A DNA stretch of 64,000 bases from Anarhynchus alexandrinus (Eukaryota > Chordata > Aves > Charadriiformes > Charadriidae): contig VUYV01000040.1 of NCBI GenBank assembly GCA_008711295.1, forward strand, positions 4,141,591 to 4,205,590, given 5' to 3'. The notes under the pieces were generated by a model. It did no database searches. It saw only the letters and a list, made by a program, of their open reading frames with translations, and had not been told where the DNA came from. Made by a program: the position numbers and the translations under genes. Below are positions 1-15,100 of this stretch, in pieces (position 1 is the stretch's first letter; each line of letters opens with the position of its first letter).

Positions 1-89
1 CAATTTTGAGTATAATTAATACACCTTTATATGCTCAACTTTCTGAGTAACATTCATGAAGAGCAGTACAAAAGATGGCAGAAGCTTAC
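1..89 (-). other. VWA8 intron, 5' part, continues out of window
   Basis: This is the donor side (GTAAGC) of the intron that follows the last exon in the window. Nothing else is recognisable in these 89 bases. Confidence 0.85.
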
Positions 90-196
90 ATGTGTAATCC
101 TTTTCCTCTAGTTTCTTCATGTCATCTGGACTTGTCTCAATACGAGAATCCTGCAGATTTTTATGTAAAGCTGATCTGGCAAGGTTTGGTAAAAAC
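90..196 (-). CDS. VWA8: VWA8 coding exon, last in window
   Basis: The exon is 107 nt. The acceptor is TTTTCTTCATTTAG and the donor ACAT|GTAAGC. The first base completes Arg, followed by [20 protein letters not shown] and [15 protein letters not shown] (residues 635-669), and it ends one base into the next codon. The acidic linker ([14 protein letters not shown]) is less conserved than the AAA cores. AAA module 3 and later parts lie beyond position 1. Confidence 0.93.
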
Positions 197-3100
197 CTAA
201 ATGAAGAAAAATAATGGGGAAGTTGTATTTTAAGGAACTTTTTAAAATTAAAAAGTTTTCAGTATTTTCTGTAATCTAAAGTCAGCATAAGCTTTACTTG
301 GACCTCCAAACCCTGAATGTCTGTTCCTTTCACGCTCAAACAGATTTCAACATTTCGCCTGTCCCTAAGGAGAGGAACTGAGCTTCTTCCATAGGCAATG
401 AACTACGTTTGTGGCTGCACCGTCATTTTAAAAGGCTTCAGTGTTATCAAATATTGCAACAGGGTTGTAACTTAGGATGGATTAGGACTGGAAGCATGTG
501 ACGTCCTCATTCCACTGCCAGTAACAGCTACAATAGAAACAATGATTTTTCAGAAATACCTTTTCTCTTGGCTCGGTTCTCTTGGAGAGCCAGCTCTGAG
601 GTGACCAGAACTGGGCCCTTTCAGTTTCCAAACCTTTTGATAATTACAATTTGCTTTCTTTTGGAAAAAAACAAAACAAAACAAAAACAACCCATAAACC
701 TACCAACAAACAAACAACAAAAAAAACACTTTAGATGTTCACAACTGTTTCAGATACAGCTTTTAGAGCTGAAACCAAGCCTCCACCAAACATCTAGCCA
801 TACCAGACATCAATGCAACTCCTCTTTGAGTGTTTTGAGACAGGGAAGTAATGCTGATAATGGTGACCTAATTTATATAACGTAATGAAATATCTTCATA
901 AAGATGTGAAAAGAGTATAAAGTAATTTCTACTTACCACCTAGGTTTGAGAATAACACAGAAATACTTCTAAAGAAATAACAGATTTTAAGGAGTAAGAC
1001 AGCAACTGTGTTATCTACTAACACATGTTAAATGCTATCTTGCATGTTAGCAACTGACCAAGAAACTTTTGAACTTCCACCAAAACTAGCACTTCTACCT
1101 GGAAAGGCAGGCTTTATTAACAGCATAGTAAAGGCTTTCATCTGGATGTTGTGACAGTCGACGACAAATCCGCAATAGCTGTCGAGTAGATAAAGATGAA
1201 GCCAGTGACTGTGCCTGTCAAAAAACAGGAGGTAGTTTAATTATTTGATCTCTGGAACTGGATTTCAGGGTTTTAAACTGAACAAGTCAGGAGGAAAAAG
1301 TAATCCAAAAGGAATTATTTCAACTTTTCTCCTAATTCATAGGTGCTTTCTGCCTTCTACAGCAGCCTGTGTTTTTTAATCTGCAAGCTTGAAATTCTCT
1401 ATTTGTTGCAGTAACTCACTGCCATGGAAATCATGATGTCATCAAAAGATTAGCCTTACGATTTCACTTGATAAGCAACAGGAAGAAAAATGTGCTGATA
1501 ACTGAATTTTATTTGCTTTATAAGACCTAACACTAAAAAATATTAACAATAACAAGAAGGTTAGCCACTGTAAAAGGATCAATATCCTAAAAATTCATCT
1601 GCTCTTCACAAACTGAACATGAGCTCCACATGTAATGCTCTGGCAAAAGGGTCTGGCAGGATTCTTGGATGTATAAACAAGACAACATTGGGCAGCAGTA
1701 TGGAGATTGTATCACCTCTGCACACGCCTTCTGGGCGGGCCGTTACTGGAACACTCTGTCCTTTTCTGTTGTCCACATGTTAAAATAAATGCTAAAAACT
1801 GGATATGATTCAGCAAAGAGTTACAAAAACGATTCAATGCCTGGGAAGGCAGGTCTCAAATACATACAGCAAAATTTAACAAACAAACAAACAAAACCCC
1901 AGAACAAGTGATCGTGTATTTAAAGAGAGATATAAAGACTGAGAAAGACATCATTCTATAATTATATCTACCGGATGAAGGTACCTAATACAAATAGGTT
2001 CCTTATTTTAGCAGGAAACACACAACAATGAGTGTGATCTGATAAGTCACGCCATGCTTTGCTTGGGTCAAGTGAAATATTTTAATTAGGTAATTTCAAA
2101 ATGTTTTGTTTTGGTTCATATAAATGATTTCTAGCTGCATTAAAATTATCTTAATATATTATGCTGTTTCAATTGGGGAAAAGTCCTGAAATTTGCCATC
2201 CAGGGAAAAAAATAGAGAAAAGCAACAGTTGATAAATTTCACAGCCTTTTTTCCCCGCTTAACAACTTTTAAGCATAAGAATGTCTTAACATCAACTCTT
2301 TAATATTTAAAAAAAAAAAATCATTCTATTAAATTGTACAAAACTGTTCTCAAATGCTGAGAAAGCAAAGGATAATACTTTTTAGCATAGCTCTGAGCAA
2401 TGAGCAAGAAATTGGGCTAACAGTAAAGATTGCTACTCCTGCTCCTCCTGCTTGCATTGATGGAAGATTGTGAAACATCTTCTGAACCATCATAGTTTAC
2501 CACCCAGTATTATGGCCACTGTGATATAAATGATGGCATTTCAGGTGTTATTTCAAGACCTACTCAGCCATGTGTGAAGCATGGGCAAGGGAGAGGGGTG
2601 AGCGCTGTATCCTTGTTATCCCTGCTCACTAGCCAGAAGCCTTGCTGCCTTTGGAGATTATATTCTCTTTTCAAAAGTATCTTAAACAGCTGAAAGGTTC
2701 CCAAGTAGAGTAAGTTTTGGCAGGTAAGCAATACTCCTAAGTCACAAGCTATGGGACTGCACTGATGGAGAACAGCAGCTGGGCACAGTAACTGAGGTAG
2801 TGTATTTCATACATTTTACCACCTTGACAAGTGCAGTCTCTCAGGACACAGGCATTCTAAAGTCTGAATTATATACAGCATCAGATCCTGTGCTGAAGTA
2901 AATAAGCACTGAGGACAGGACCACAGAGGAAAAGCTGTATCACATCTTCTGAACATTTGCAACTGGCAGTTGAAGTTTTGGGAACAAAATTTCTTCTTTT
3001 GTCTTACCTGTTTGTTTGGGTTTTTTTAATATTTTATATTGAACAACTATAAACTCAAAATTGGGTTAGTGACAGCCTTTGTAATATATATCTATGAAGC

Positions 3101-6100
3101 ATCTAATTCAACAGGATCTTGATTGTGGTCTCTAGATTCTATTGTAAACCAAGCAAACAATTACAATGACGCAGACAACGCCCACAGGCTGAATAGTCTA
3201 CAGGTATTCTTCTATTGTTAACAAAATCACTTTAAACAATGGTTAATATTTCAGGATACTCTCCGGCAGAGGCTTACTTACTTAGGCAACTCTATAAATA
3301 GCCTAACATACCTAAGGCACACATTTCAGCTCTCCGCACAGGCGTGGTATTCCCGTGTCTCATGTCACTGCTGATCTACAAGAATCCTCCCTCAGTCTGT
3401 ACTGTGACTCACTTCTCATCCAACATCATAAACTTCATTTAGATATTTCACAATGCTATAGACATCCACATATTTGGAAAGGATTTTTGTAATGCTCTGT
3501 TCAGGCATGGTATGTCTCCAAGTATGTCAAAACCCATACATTTATACATTAGGTGTAAGAAGCTAAATAGATAATAATAACAACACTGTCTCAAAGGTAT
3601 ATGTAAAAGTTAACCTTTTTACTACTTTTTTTTAAGCTCAGAAGAGCATAACAGTCTCTCTCAGCTTCTTAAATGGTAATACTGTAAAAACTACTACCCA
3701 TGTTAAAGTCATGAAAACTAGGAATGGATTACATTTGCATACCAGTTGAACTGCTGGATTCTGCTAAAAATGTTTTACATTTTAGTTACATTAAAAACAT
3801 CCAATGCTTTAGTTGTCATAGCAATAATTTCTTTTTCTTTTCACTGTGATTTGACTGTATCTTTTTAAAGAATTTTGTGGTTACTATGTCAGCAGAACTT
3901 ATTTTTCTTGACAACAGAATAGCCTGTAGCAGTAACACAGCCAGGAGTTCTGGAGCTTTCCCTTTTCTTAGTCTTTGCTGTTGCCCATTGGCATTTTATA
4001 ATGGTAAGGTACTTCCCTTTGCCCAAAAAGCCCAAATAATTTCAGCCATCAAAGTTCCAGTGACTAAAGCGAAGTAATCAAAAAATATTTGGACACACAC
4101 AATTATATGCATACCTATTCAAAAGGCACCTCAAGCATGTTTCGCTGTGAGCCATGTATCTAAACCCACTGACATGTGTGCTGTTCTGCCTGACTTCTCC
4201 AGGATTTGGGCAATTTCCTAAAAGCTTTATTTATGCAGATTCTAAAAATGTACATTATAAATCAAAAAAGTTTACAGTATGTGGTGCAGTAATTGCCAGC
4301 AATAATTTTCTGGGGCTGGTTTTCCAATCAGACAGTCTTTGAAATAACACTATGGCTTAGCATGCTTCACCCAGCCTTTGTTAAAACCAACAGTCACAGT
4401 AGGAGAAAGTAAATTTAAAAAAAGAAAAAAAAGAAAGGGCTCACCGTGGCATCATTTGTCTCCCGAAGCTTGTGTGTTAATGACAACAACTGCTCCACAG
4501 CAACACTGGGTACATTTGGAATCTGCTCAAAAGAGAAACAGTATTAATCTTACTGCAAGATACCCAAGTTCCGTATGCAGCTACACCCAGATGCAATGAG
4601 CTTACAGTTGCTGCAGTTGTTTTATGTCAACCAAAAAGGAATACAGTTTTCACAAAGCATTTTCCTATTACAGCATCATTTAATATCACAATAAGAATGC
4701 TAATTTATGTCAACACCATTAAAAGATAAGCAGATACGCTGCTTTGATAAGCTTTGAAAATGAAGACGTTTATGCTAAACAGCAATAGCAAAATATTTGT
4801 TATGTAGTAAATAATCATGTTTAGTAAGCTACAGTCAATAAGTGCCTAAAATACTGAATGTAGTTACCATTTCTTTAATAACTTGAATTTCTTCACTCTT
4901 GCTTAAAGATCGAATATTATGAAAAAGAAACAGTGTCAGAAACTCTGGACCCAGCCATTGTTGAGTACTACTTCCAATGACAGGTGGTTCTGCTAACACC
5001 ACTATTCTGAAAGAAGGATGGATAGGAAAGATAGACCTGCAAAAAAAAAACGTAAACACGCGTTAACTGGCTTAAGCAGTGAATATCAAATATAATTTTT
5101 ACCATAGACAAAAAAAAGAATTAAATTATTTTACTAAGTGATATCACAGTCTATTCAGATCATTTGCAATGCAACTTTATTTAAAAAAAAAAAGACAAAG
5201 ACTGGATAATCTGACTTGCAATTTTTATAAATTTACAAATTTTTTATGCTCAGAAAGGTACTCAAGTATCCTTGTCTGCAACAGAACCCGTGTGCCTCAA
5301 GACGAACAAATACCAGCAACTGAGCTACAGTCTACTGCATTGTATGCCTGAAATGGACACATCTAACAGACTTATACAAGCGCTTTACCTAAAGCAGGAT
5401 GTCTCACAGGCAAATCAGGGAGAGAACAAGATCTACCGGAGCTGCAGTAATGAGTGAGTTCTTTTACTCAATTAGACTGACAGAAAGGATGACACTGTAG
5501 AGACTGGCCTAGATACCATGAAGAGCTGGATTTAGTAACAGTTTAGGAACATTCCCCTTACTGATGCTCTTTGTGGTCCCTGGAAAATCACATAGACTCT
5601 TGGGGTGGGATTAATATGCCTAACTTCATAATATTTCTGAAAGTTAGACTTGAAAGACCAAACCAGTCACCTCACCCTTGGCTCATTTTAGAGTCACCAT
5701 GGGAAGACAGGTCCCTCCAAGGGCAGATTAAACACTTACAAGAACTTAAGAAACTCCCTACTGGGTCCTTCAATCCACCCATCTAGCTACATGTTCTGTC
5801 TCTGATTATCATAACTGGAGATACTCCTTGAGTAAAGTACTAGTGGTGGCCTAGCCACTACCTGTCCCGCTCATACTCTACCAGCACCCACAATCACACC
5901 TTCAAGGACATTGGAGTGTAGATCTCTATTTGCCTTAATGTCTGTTTACCCACAAATCTGTCTAAACCCTTTCATCCTATGTGCCTCCACAACTTCCTGT
6001 GCCAACACATTCACTGTTCATTGTTGTAAAAGATATTTCTGTTACTATTATTTTTATAAAATCTTTACAGAACTGACCTGCTAGCTTCAGTGTCCCCTAG

Positions 6101-9100
6101 TTCACAGTGCAGGATTTGGTGACTGACAGTCTCTTAGATACCTGCCTATTTGATTCCAGTGAAGATAATGGGAGCTTACTGCAGTCAATACAAATGAATA
6201 TTCATTTTTAGATGCGTGTGTTAAGGCAGTAGAAGACCACTACCTCCATTTTGGGTATCTTTGCCTTCTTCACATCTTTTGTCTCCCTTGTCTATGTAAT
6301 ATTATCACCTCTTCTGACTGGGAATTCATTAGTACTCATCAGTCAGCACAATTGCATGATCTCTAGAAGCAGCAGAAATAATAGACGGTAACAAGTCAGA
6401 TACAAAAGCCAGTCAAATTGTGCAAGGAGGGTCTGTTTTCAACAATTAATTTCACAGTACTCCTACTAAAATAGGAGATGTTAATTTGGAAAAAGCAAGT
6501 GCAATTTAATTAGACAGCTTATATTACTAGATATGCCTGTTATCATGTCATTTTCCATATAAAATACTGCATTTGAAATCAGAACACTTGGAGTTAAGTA
6601 TTCTTCCTGGGTAAAGTGAGGGGCGAAACGATGGCTTAGCAAGAAAATCTGAAGACAGAATATGACCATTAAACACAAATTAACGAATCTACTGCATAGT
6701 TGGCTCATCTGTTCGTCAGAACAATAAACCTGTGATACAACAGAGCAATTATAGTAGTCTCTTGTATCAAAGCAAACACAGTGGGGTGGCATGAGTTATT
6801 CTCAGCTGAAAGTCATAAGCCTAGAAGCTACTCCCTGATTGATAAAAATAGAAATAGATGCCTGAAAACATCACATGAAAGAGGAACCAATGGGAATGTC
6901 ACTGTCACTAAGCATAAAAGGTCAGGGAACATTACCCAACCTTATTATAGAAGAAAACGTTTCCTGGATAGGATAAATACATATACTTCCAGACTCACCT
7001 CCTATCCCCCATTATTAAGAGAAAAAACAAGCCTCCTCCAGCAATCCACCAAATTCAAAGGACCAGTTCTGGTCCTTCTGCAGTGCCATAAGAGAACACA
7101 AGAAGCAGTCAGCTTCCCCTAGAAACAGGAACACATTTCTCTTGTACCACCTCCATGTCACTGCCTGACTCGAATGGCATGGTGGGGACAGCCAGGGAGG
7201 GCATGGGGAAAAGTGGGAGGACAGGAGAAGCAAAGTCAGGGCAAGCTAACTTGATGATATCAGTTAAAGTCACTGGACGTGGACGTATCACAACATCACT
7301 GCTGTAGGTTTCCAGTTTGCAAACATGAATAAAACTATTTGGCTACTTCAAAAGCCTATTGTTTGGACTGATGTTTGCAATTTTGAAAATGTCAAGCTAA
7401 GTGTATTATTAAAATAAATGCCACAAATGACTCAATCCTGCAATGCTCTGAAAGTTCCCAGCTTCCATCAGCACAACTGAAGTGCTTCAAAGTTGTTCCA
7501 TCGTATTTCAGATCAAGTCTCTAAAGGAACATAATACGGAGCTCCTACGTGGAGCTATATTTTATAAAAAGGAAATCCTTGACATCTTGTATTCTTTGCA
7601 GATGAAGGCCAAGTAAGTATATCTTGTTAAAAACTTGACACCTTTTAAGTTAATGAGCCTCAAACACAGTGGGAAGATTTGGTGTTAGTTGATTAATACA
7701 AAGAGTCTCTATCCTTCTCACTATTAAATGTTTCCTGACAACGCAGTGAGCAGAGTACTCTCCGAATAATATGCATGTCCCTCTTTTGACATCAGTGTTT
7801 AATTCCAAACAAGGATTACCGCCACTGCTCTAAAGAGGAAGATCAGAACACAGTCTGTTCAGGGTGATTTTAGGGAAAGATTTTCTTGTTATTGACACAT
7901 GGTTCTGATTAATTGAAGCTTTTCCTAAAAAAAAAAACAAACCACCAAAACCAACAAAAAGCAGCAGAACAGCATTCCTAATGCCACCTTGCAAAACCAA
8001 ACTATTTTTGGTCGTCTCTTTCTGTAATGTGATTTAATAAATCTCATTTTCTATCAAATTTTATGAGTTGGGAATTGTTATAATACTAGGACCAAAATGA
8101 CCTATTCCTGTTTGCTTGCTGTTTTTCTTAAATTTCATCACAGTCTAAAATTAACAGATTGCTTTATCTGAAAATTGATTAAACTGGAAAAAAAAAACCA
8201 CAACAAAAAATGAAGTAAAAGCTAGGAAATGCAAGCAATTAAAAAATTTTATTGCTTTTTAAATTCACTCCCTGCCACATTTTATATTTGTCTCATCTAC
8301 TTTGTGTTCCCTTTCAGCCTAATCGCATGGAAAATAATCCACTGTCTGCAGGGCATTAAAACCACCCATGCATTATGAGTGACTTCTTTTAGCTTTTGAA
8401 GAATCCTATTATATACCTACTTCTAGATTTTCCTATAATAGCTGCCTTTTTGCTCACCACACCAAGGACTTATCATCTCTGGGTGTGTGTGCGCCTGTGC
8501 TGGGGGAGGGGGGGGGTATCCACCCAAACAGGTTAAAATACAGCATCATAAGACAAACCAACACTTCACTGCTCATCATGTAAAGGCTGTGTGCTACCTT
8601 TAGAGTATCTGTCTCAGTGAAGTAATGGATGATTACAGAAGACATTCTATGCAGAAATCTTGGATATGCACAGTACTTGAACGCACTTTCTCCTTATCTC
8701 TGAACCTGTTCATGAAAATGAATCATACAATCATTAAATGAATAAGGAATCAGCAGCTATAAATTCCTTCTATATAAAAGATCTTTAAGGACCATCTGTC
8801 ACTTTCTCAAGGGCAACTTTTTTTTTCTTCTGCTCAAACTCATAAACTAAAATACTTAGTTTCCTCAAATGAGTGAATGTCATCTTACTATGACTGTTTG
8901 CTAACTTAACTCCACAGCCAAACTGGCACAAGAAAGAATAAATGAAAAAGTATTCTGTGCCCACTGCTAGTTACCTTGCAGCTTACAGGCTTTTGGCATG
9001 CCAAGCATCCCAAAATGTCACAAAGACTGCTTGCACTTGTCAGTCCTGACAGAGCTATTGCACCCACCAGTCTGAAGCCCTTCTGAGAAAAATGCTAGTA

Positions 9101-12100
9101 GATACAACAGATGTAGAAATGTAATGAAATAATAGTGAACATATAACTCAATGACAATAATTAACATAATTTAAAGTAAGAATATATTTTATTAACTCTT
9201 ACAAAGGTAATAAAACTTTTAAATGAAGTTGTCCAAAAAATATAATTTATGAATAATAGTGTTTTAACCTGCGAAACTTGAAAACCATCTGAAAACAAAA
9301 CAATACTTTCCTCTTTGTCCAGCACTGCTAATAACACTGCCATGGTTTAATTACGTTCACATTCTCTACTGTAATACTGCTTATATTCATATACAGGGGC
9401 ATGCGATTTCTTTAGACCACAGTGTGATCTGAAATACCTTCACTTTTAAAAGAAAACCAAAACATAACAGAACAACAAACCTCTTGACTTATCAGGGTTA
9501 GAAATTAAGTGATGGATTGTGCAGTATTGTCCTTTCTATTCTACTACCCATATTGAGTATTATTGTTGAAGCACTAAAAATTAAACGCACTAAAACTGTG
9601 AAAAAATATTCTTTTTTTCTTACTATCAAATATTTTCATATAGAAGCATGAAAGTTTAGTACAAAATGTGTCTTGCTTGTCTGAAGAAGAGATCCCCTAA
9701 AATTCTCCATTAGTGCCTCAAATTTTTCTCTTCTTAGAAGTGGGAAAAGTCTTTAGGTGTGTCAAATCCTCTTACAAACAGACTAAAAAAAACATTTACA
9801 GAAGTTTTGGCTCATTGGTTAGCAATAGTATTCCTTTTCTCTAAAACAGATTTAAATGGAAATCCTGTTTTAAAATTCCATTCATAAAGTACTCAGTCCA
9901 ACTACTCCACTAAAAAGCATTAGCAGTTGTTCTTTTCCATTATGAAAGACATATTTGTATTTATGTAACTTACAACTGCATCTGGCCACCTCATTAGTGA
10001 GTCCTAAATTAAGGGAACAGGGAGCAAAAGTGAATTATTTTGTATTTATGAATGATTAGAAGTAGCACAGGAGACAGAAACTGCAAACTATACTACAAAT
10101 AGTCACTACAATCAAGGACACTCATGTACAGCAAAGCTCACCTGAATGGGGGGAAAAAAGTATGTGCTCCATGTTCTCAGTGGTTTTGTTTTGTTTTGTT
10201 TTTGGTTGGGTTTTTTTTTTATGGTTATTATTTTGGTTTGGTTTTGGTTGGGTTTTTTTTGTTTTTTTTTNNNNNNNTTTTTTTTTTTTTTACACATGGC
10301 AGTAAGGTATCAGTTGTTCTCCATCACTGCTGCCTTCCAGCCTCCAGCTACTGCTTTTTCTGAAATCCTGAAGATGGCCCTGCCCGCTCCTGAGCTAATG
10401 ATTTCCTAATGAAGCTTTCGGCTTCTTTCTTTCAAATTCCAGTCCTTCAGAAATATTCCTTTTCCCCTTGATCATATATTGCCTCTGTTTATGACTATTT
10501 TCAGCTACTTCATTTAAGTCCTGTCTGACTGCTTGCACATTTAAAACTCCGTCATGTGCTTTCACTGAATCATTGATGTGTCTTTTGGTATGTTTTTTCT
10601 TCTTCCACTGTTTCACATGAGAACTATGTTAGTACATAAGATTGGGTAGATAATAAAAAGGTTAACACAAAATAAAAGAACTACTTTTTTAACTGAATAG
10701 TATATACATATTTTAAATATGGTACGTAGAATATATTGCTCCCAATATACAAATGAGAATTGAGGCCTCAGACTGAATGAGTGAGACTTGGGGGCAGGGG
10801 GAAAGGGGGAATGGGGTGGGGCGTCAGAATAATGTCCTGATTCAAACAAAACTTGAAACCACCTTCCCTAGGGAACTTTCTTATTGGAAAAGTAATCTGA
10901 ATGTGTCACTTGGCAAACACTCCAGACTCACTCGCACAAGAACTGGGAATGGCAGTGTATATTCTGCATGCCTGGCAAAGAGCACCTGTACTGAAATTAC
11001 TTTAGCCAAATCCATTAAATCAGAATAAGTAAAGCTCTCATCTTGCTCTAATATCAGAACGCTAGCCACAGCCATTGACACGCGGCGAAAGACGTAATAT
11101 TTCTCATCGACATGGAAAGCATCTCTCAGTCATGATTTAGAAGTAAGAATTTTCCCAGCCAATCTTCTAATAAATTCAAGGTACAACATATTCTCTATAA
11201 CATCTCCACAAGGCAATCTTTTGTGGACAAACGAGGGATGGTTACCACCATGTTGTTTTCTTAGGCTGTGGTTAAATCAGCTGTCAGTACCTAGATATCA
11301 TTTGCTGAGAAGGTGTCTGGAGAGAAGGGCTAATTCTGCACAGCCATTCTGCACCACTGGGAGGTACTGAAGTTTGCAGTGACGGATAACTGCTGCTGAA
11401 AAGGATGAGTAGCAGGAAGGAATGCAGTCTTGGAATCAAAGAGCAACTATTGACATTGTGTCCTGGAGCCAGTGAAAGGTAGTGATGTTTGCAGAATACA
11501 TAAGGGACCAAAACCAAGATGATGTCCTGGAACACCTTCAGTTCCTCAAGGGCTGACGAGAACAGTGCCCTCTCTACAGAGGAGTGGTTCACTGATGCCA
11601 AAGGAGCCCATGGCCAAAACCAAGGAAGTGGATACATGTTTGCATTACTTTACCCTGGCTTCTTTTGAATAAGTTAGTATAGGAGAAAGTTGAACGAGGG
11701 CCAGATTGAACGTTTCAATGCAATGGACTTCAGCTAATTCAGTACAAAACATTTTCATCTGTATCCAAGACAGTGCTAAATGGTCACACTGAGCTTCTAG
11801 ATGCAAGAATGCCTATATAGTGAGGTTTCTCCTTATTTTTTTTTTGTTTTTAAGATCAAGTACTAATCAGAAATGTATTCCTGTCTAAGACAACAGATAC
11901 CCTGCATTTATGGATTAGAGGGTGAAAGCTAACTGCCAGTCGAGTAGATCATTTAGGGCTTAATAATTCACACTAAATTCTGTTGCAAAATATTAAGGTG
12001 GTTAGGTAAAAGCAGTACATTGCGATCTGAAGGAAAGGGGACACCCTTTTGAGGAAAGCCAAAGACTTTCAGAGCCTCCAAAGTAGTCGAAAGCAATGCA

Positions 12101-15100
12101 CAATTACCACTGAATAGTGGAACCAAAAGGTTACTCAATGACACCAAAGGGAAGGAAAGCGCGTACAGAGGTAGCACAGTAAGAAGATGAGTCTGCAGAA
12201 CAGTCATTAAGATGACAGCTTGGACAGGTGTCATAGTCTAACAGATAATGGAGGTTATAAGGGAGTCTGCTGCCAAAACAGCCATAGTTAGGACAAACAG
12301 GGAGACATGGAATCCAGATGGAAAGCTCTATTCTTGTGAGAGACATTTGATACAGGAAGAGGGGCAGTACTGAAGATGAATGTGTGATGAATTTTCCAGG
12401 TTTTTGGAGTATATTGGCATGAACTAAAAGGTACCACGCAGTAAGCAAAACAACACAGCCACTGCCATTCTGCCTGAAAGCACCTCAGACAAGACCATGA
12501 ATACAGAGCAGGGAGAAGGAGACTCACACCACGACTAGATGTATTTTGAAGTACAAAGTCCAATGAAAAGTTGGGATACAATCAAGATGGATCCTCGGGG
12601 CTTTTTTGCTTCTCATTTCAAAGCCTGGGCTTAAAATCCTGATAAACAGAACACTTCCCCGATACACAGTCCTTCACTCAAATAAAACAAATGCAGGAAA
12701 TGCCCATCTAGCTGGGTGTATGGCCTCAGCAGCATGGATACAATGTGCAACAAGTAGGCTTAGATTACACCATACCCACAAAGAATCAAAATAAACGCTA
12801 TGGAAGACTTAAAATGAAGTTTGTTTTATTTTGTTGTTGGTTGTTTTGTTTTGTTTTTAAAAACCACAGTATTTTGGATCAAAAGGGAACCAGAAATAAC
12901 AAAACAACCAGGCAGTAAAACAGCTTTTTTAAAGGGCAGACTACAAAGGAGGTCAACAGAAAAAAAAATCGTATTCGGGGAAACAATTGAGAGAAACGGG
13001 GTGGCACATCGTGAACGCATCCCTACTATAACCGATAAGGCCTCCTCAAAGTTTGGACACATGCACAACCTGCAGTGTAAATATGAGCACAGACATCTGA
13101 TATAAAACTTCAGCTGTTCTTTCAAGAGGTTAGAGCCATTTAGGAATCACAATATGTTTATATATGTTATATATTACAGAATATTAGATCGCAGTTGTTT
13201 TGATGTACACTCAATAATACCCCTCCGATTAACTAAAAATTGGTCAGCAGTGTTTGACTATGTATCAAGTATGGCCATCAGAGGACTAGAAAATGTTTCT
13301 ATCTATGGAATGTTTCTACCAGACAAGTGGAAATGAAGAAACAAAAAGAATAAGCATAATGGGTCCCAACCCATCCTTAGGATTTCCTGCCCCGTATTAC
13401 TTGTAAATTAAATACCAGCTTTCTAGCTAATGAAGTAAAAGAAAGTCACAAGTTATACTTAACTTCAATTTAGCTTTATTTTCCAACACTCCTAATAAAA
13501 TGTTCCAAAATCACATATTGTATACCTTTATACCTATGTTTTTATGTACTTATAATTTCTCTTCAATTTCTAACTCCTTCTGTTAAAGGATATTGAATGT
13601 TTTCCTTTTTAGTTTGAGCACTCTAAACAGGATATAATTTTCTCATGCCACAAAAAGAAAAAAGCTCATGAGGAAACTGATGTTTAAAACACATTTCTCT
13701 TAGTGATTAGAAGGTATCAATTTAATAGGGAAGCATTTTGGATGATGTTACTGTGAAAAAAACAAAAAACCAAAACAAACAAAAAAAAACCCCAAAAGAA
13801 ACCCAAAACAAAAAAGGAGATTAGGCTCCTTACAGGATGAAATGCTGTTTGCATTATATAGTTGTAGCTGCCACTTTACCTTTCCTGTAGTTTCTCATCA
13901 GAGATCTGTAATTCTTCTTTCAAGTTTTGGTATCTGTCTTCCCTTAGCAATCTGGTACCATCATAGAGGGTCAGTTCTCTGTCATGTATTAATCTGTTTG
14001 AAAATGAAGAATAAGCTTTTGATTGCTTTTTAAAATACTTGTATCAACTAACACTTTTGTAAAAAGCTACCTCAGTCAACAAGGGTCATAGTAAAAAGTT
14101 ATACCAATTTAAGATGCATCCAGTTGCAGAGGTAAAATAATACACATAAGTAAACAGATTCAGCACATACTCAGTTAGTGAACTTAGTTTAAATAGATGT
14201 GGTAAGAAAATGAAAAATAAAAAATTCTGTCTTACCAGTAGAGTGTGCATACATGGCATGAAACAGCCATTTTATTATACTTGTACCAAGTAATATACTC
14301 CTGTTTTGTTTCTTTAAGCAGTATATTTCAGTTGACTTCAATGATTAGCATACATACAGACCCAGCTTTTATGTTTTTAATGCAGAAGTTGATTAGATAT
14401 AACGCATGCACAGAAGAAGAATCAGAAGGCAAAGCTAAACCGATTAAAAAGGAAAAAAAACAGGCAAGCATGTTTCTCTTTTCTGCCCTTCTGCGTACAT
14501 ATATAATAAAAGCAGGCATAAAATGTTTTTGCTACAACCTGCTTTTAAAGCTGGTGATGTCCTTTAAGTTTGCAAAAGGCAGTATACGATGCAGGCACAT
14601 GAAATTGCAGAAAAATTTCACCTGACAGTATAGATTATTATTAACATAGTATTTGCTATTACTACTTCTGTTCTGCAAAGTTTAATTTATTTTTTATTGA
14701 ATTACGAAATTATGTTTAGAAAGCGTTCTTTGCAGTCATTATAGAGTATGGTTTTACATATAACTGTAACGATTACATTTTATTTATATGATGTGTTTAT
14801 TTATGTTATTTATGTGTTATTTATTTTATGATCTTCAAGGTCCTTTCCAACTCTAAACCATTCTATGATTCTATGATTTAGAAGCAGAATGCAAAGTATT
14901 TTAAATGTTTTCTGGCATCTTGCATTTTCGTATCACTGCAGAAATATTACTAATTTTTAGATTTCATAAGTTTAGAGTAAAATCTAGCTCATTCTTCAAT
15001 TCAGACTTACATTCTGTATTTTCAAAGAGCTGAAACTTCCTGTATTCTTAGAGATTTACAAAGAACATGAAAGAATTGCTTCTGCTTTTAAGTATGTAAA

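Larger units (their letters stand above)
5037..13879 (-). other. VWA8 intron, 8.8 kb
   Basis: This GT-AG intron holds an old CR1-like fossil (5.93-6.13 kb), a T/G-rich tract with a 7-base N gap (10.18-10.29 kb), a G-quadruplex motif (10.79 kb) and a T-rich tract at 12.82-12.86 kb. The 11.28-12.60 kb part has several overlapping minus-strand open frames but none resembles a known protein. The remainder looks unique. Confidence 0.8.

Noticed and set aside
10112..10409. Lysine/asparagine- and phenylalanine-rich open frames on both strands
   Set aside because: They are translations of the T/G-rich simple repeat and run through the Ns.
11284..12581. Cluster of four overlapping minus-strand open frames of 88-117 aa
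   Set aside because: They overlap in different frames, show no conserved motif or splice structure, and resemble no family. Chance frames in a less AT-rich stretch are the simpler explanation.
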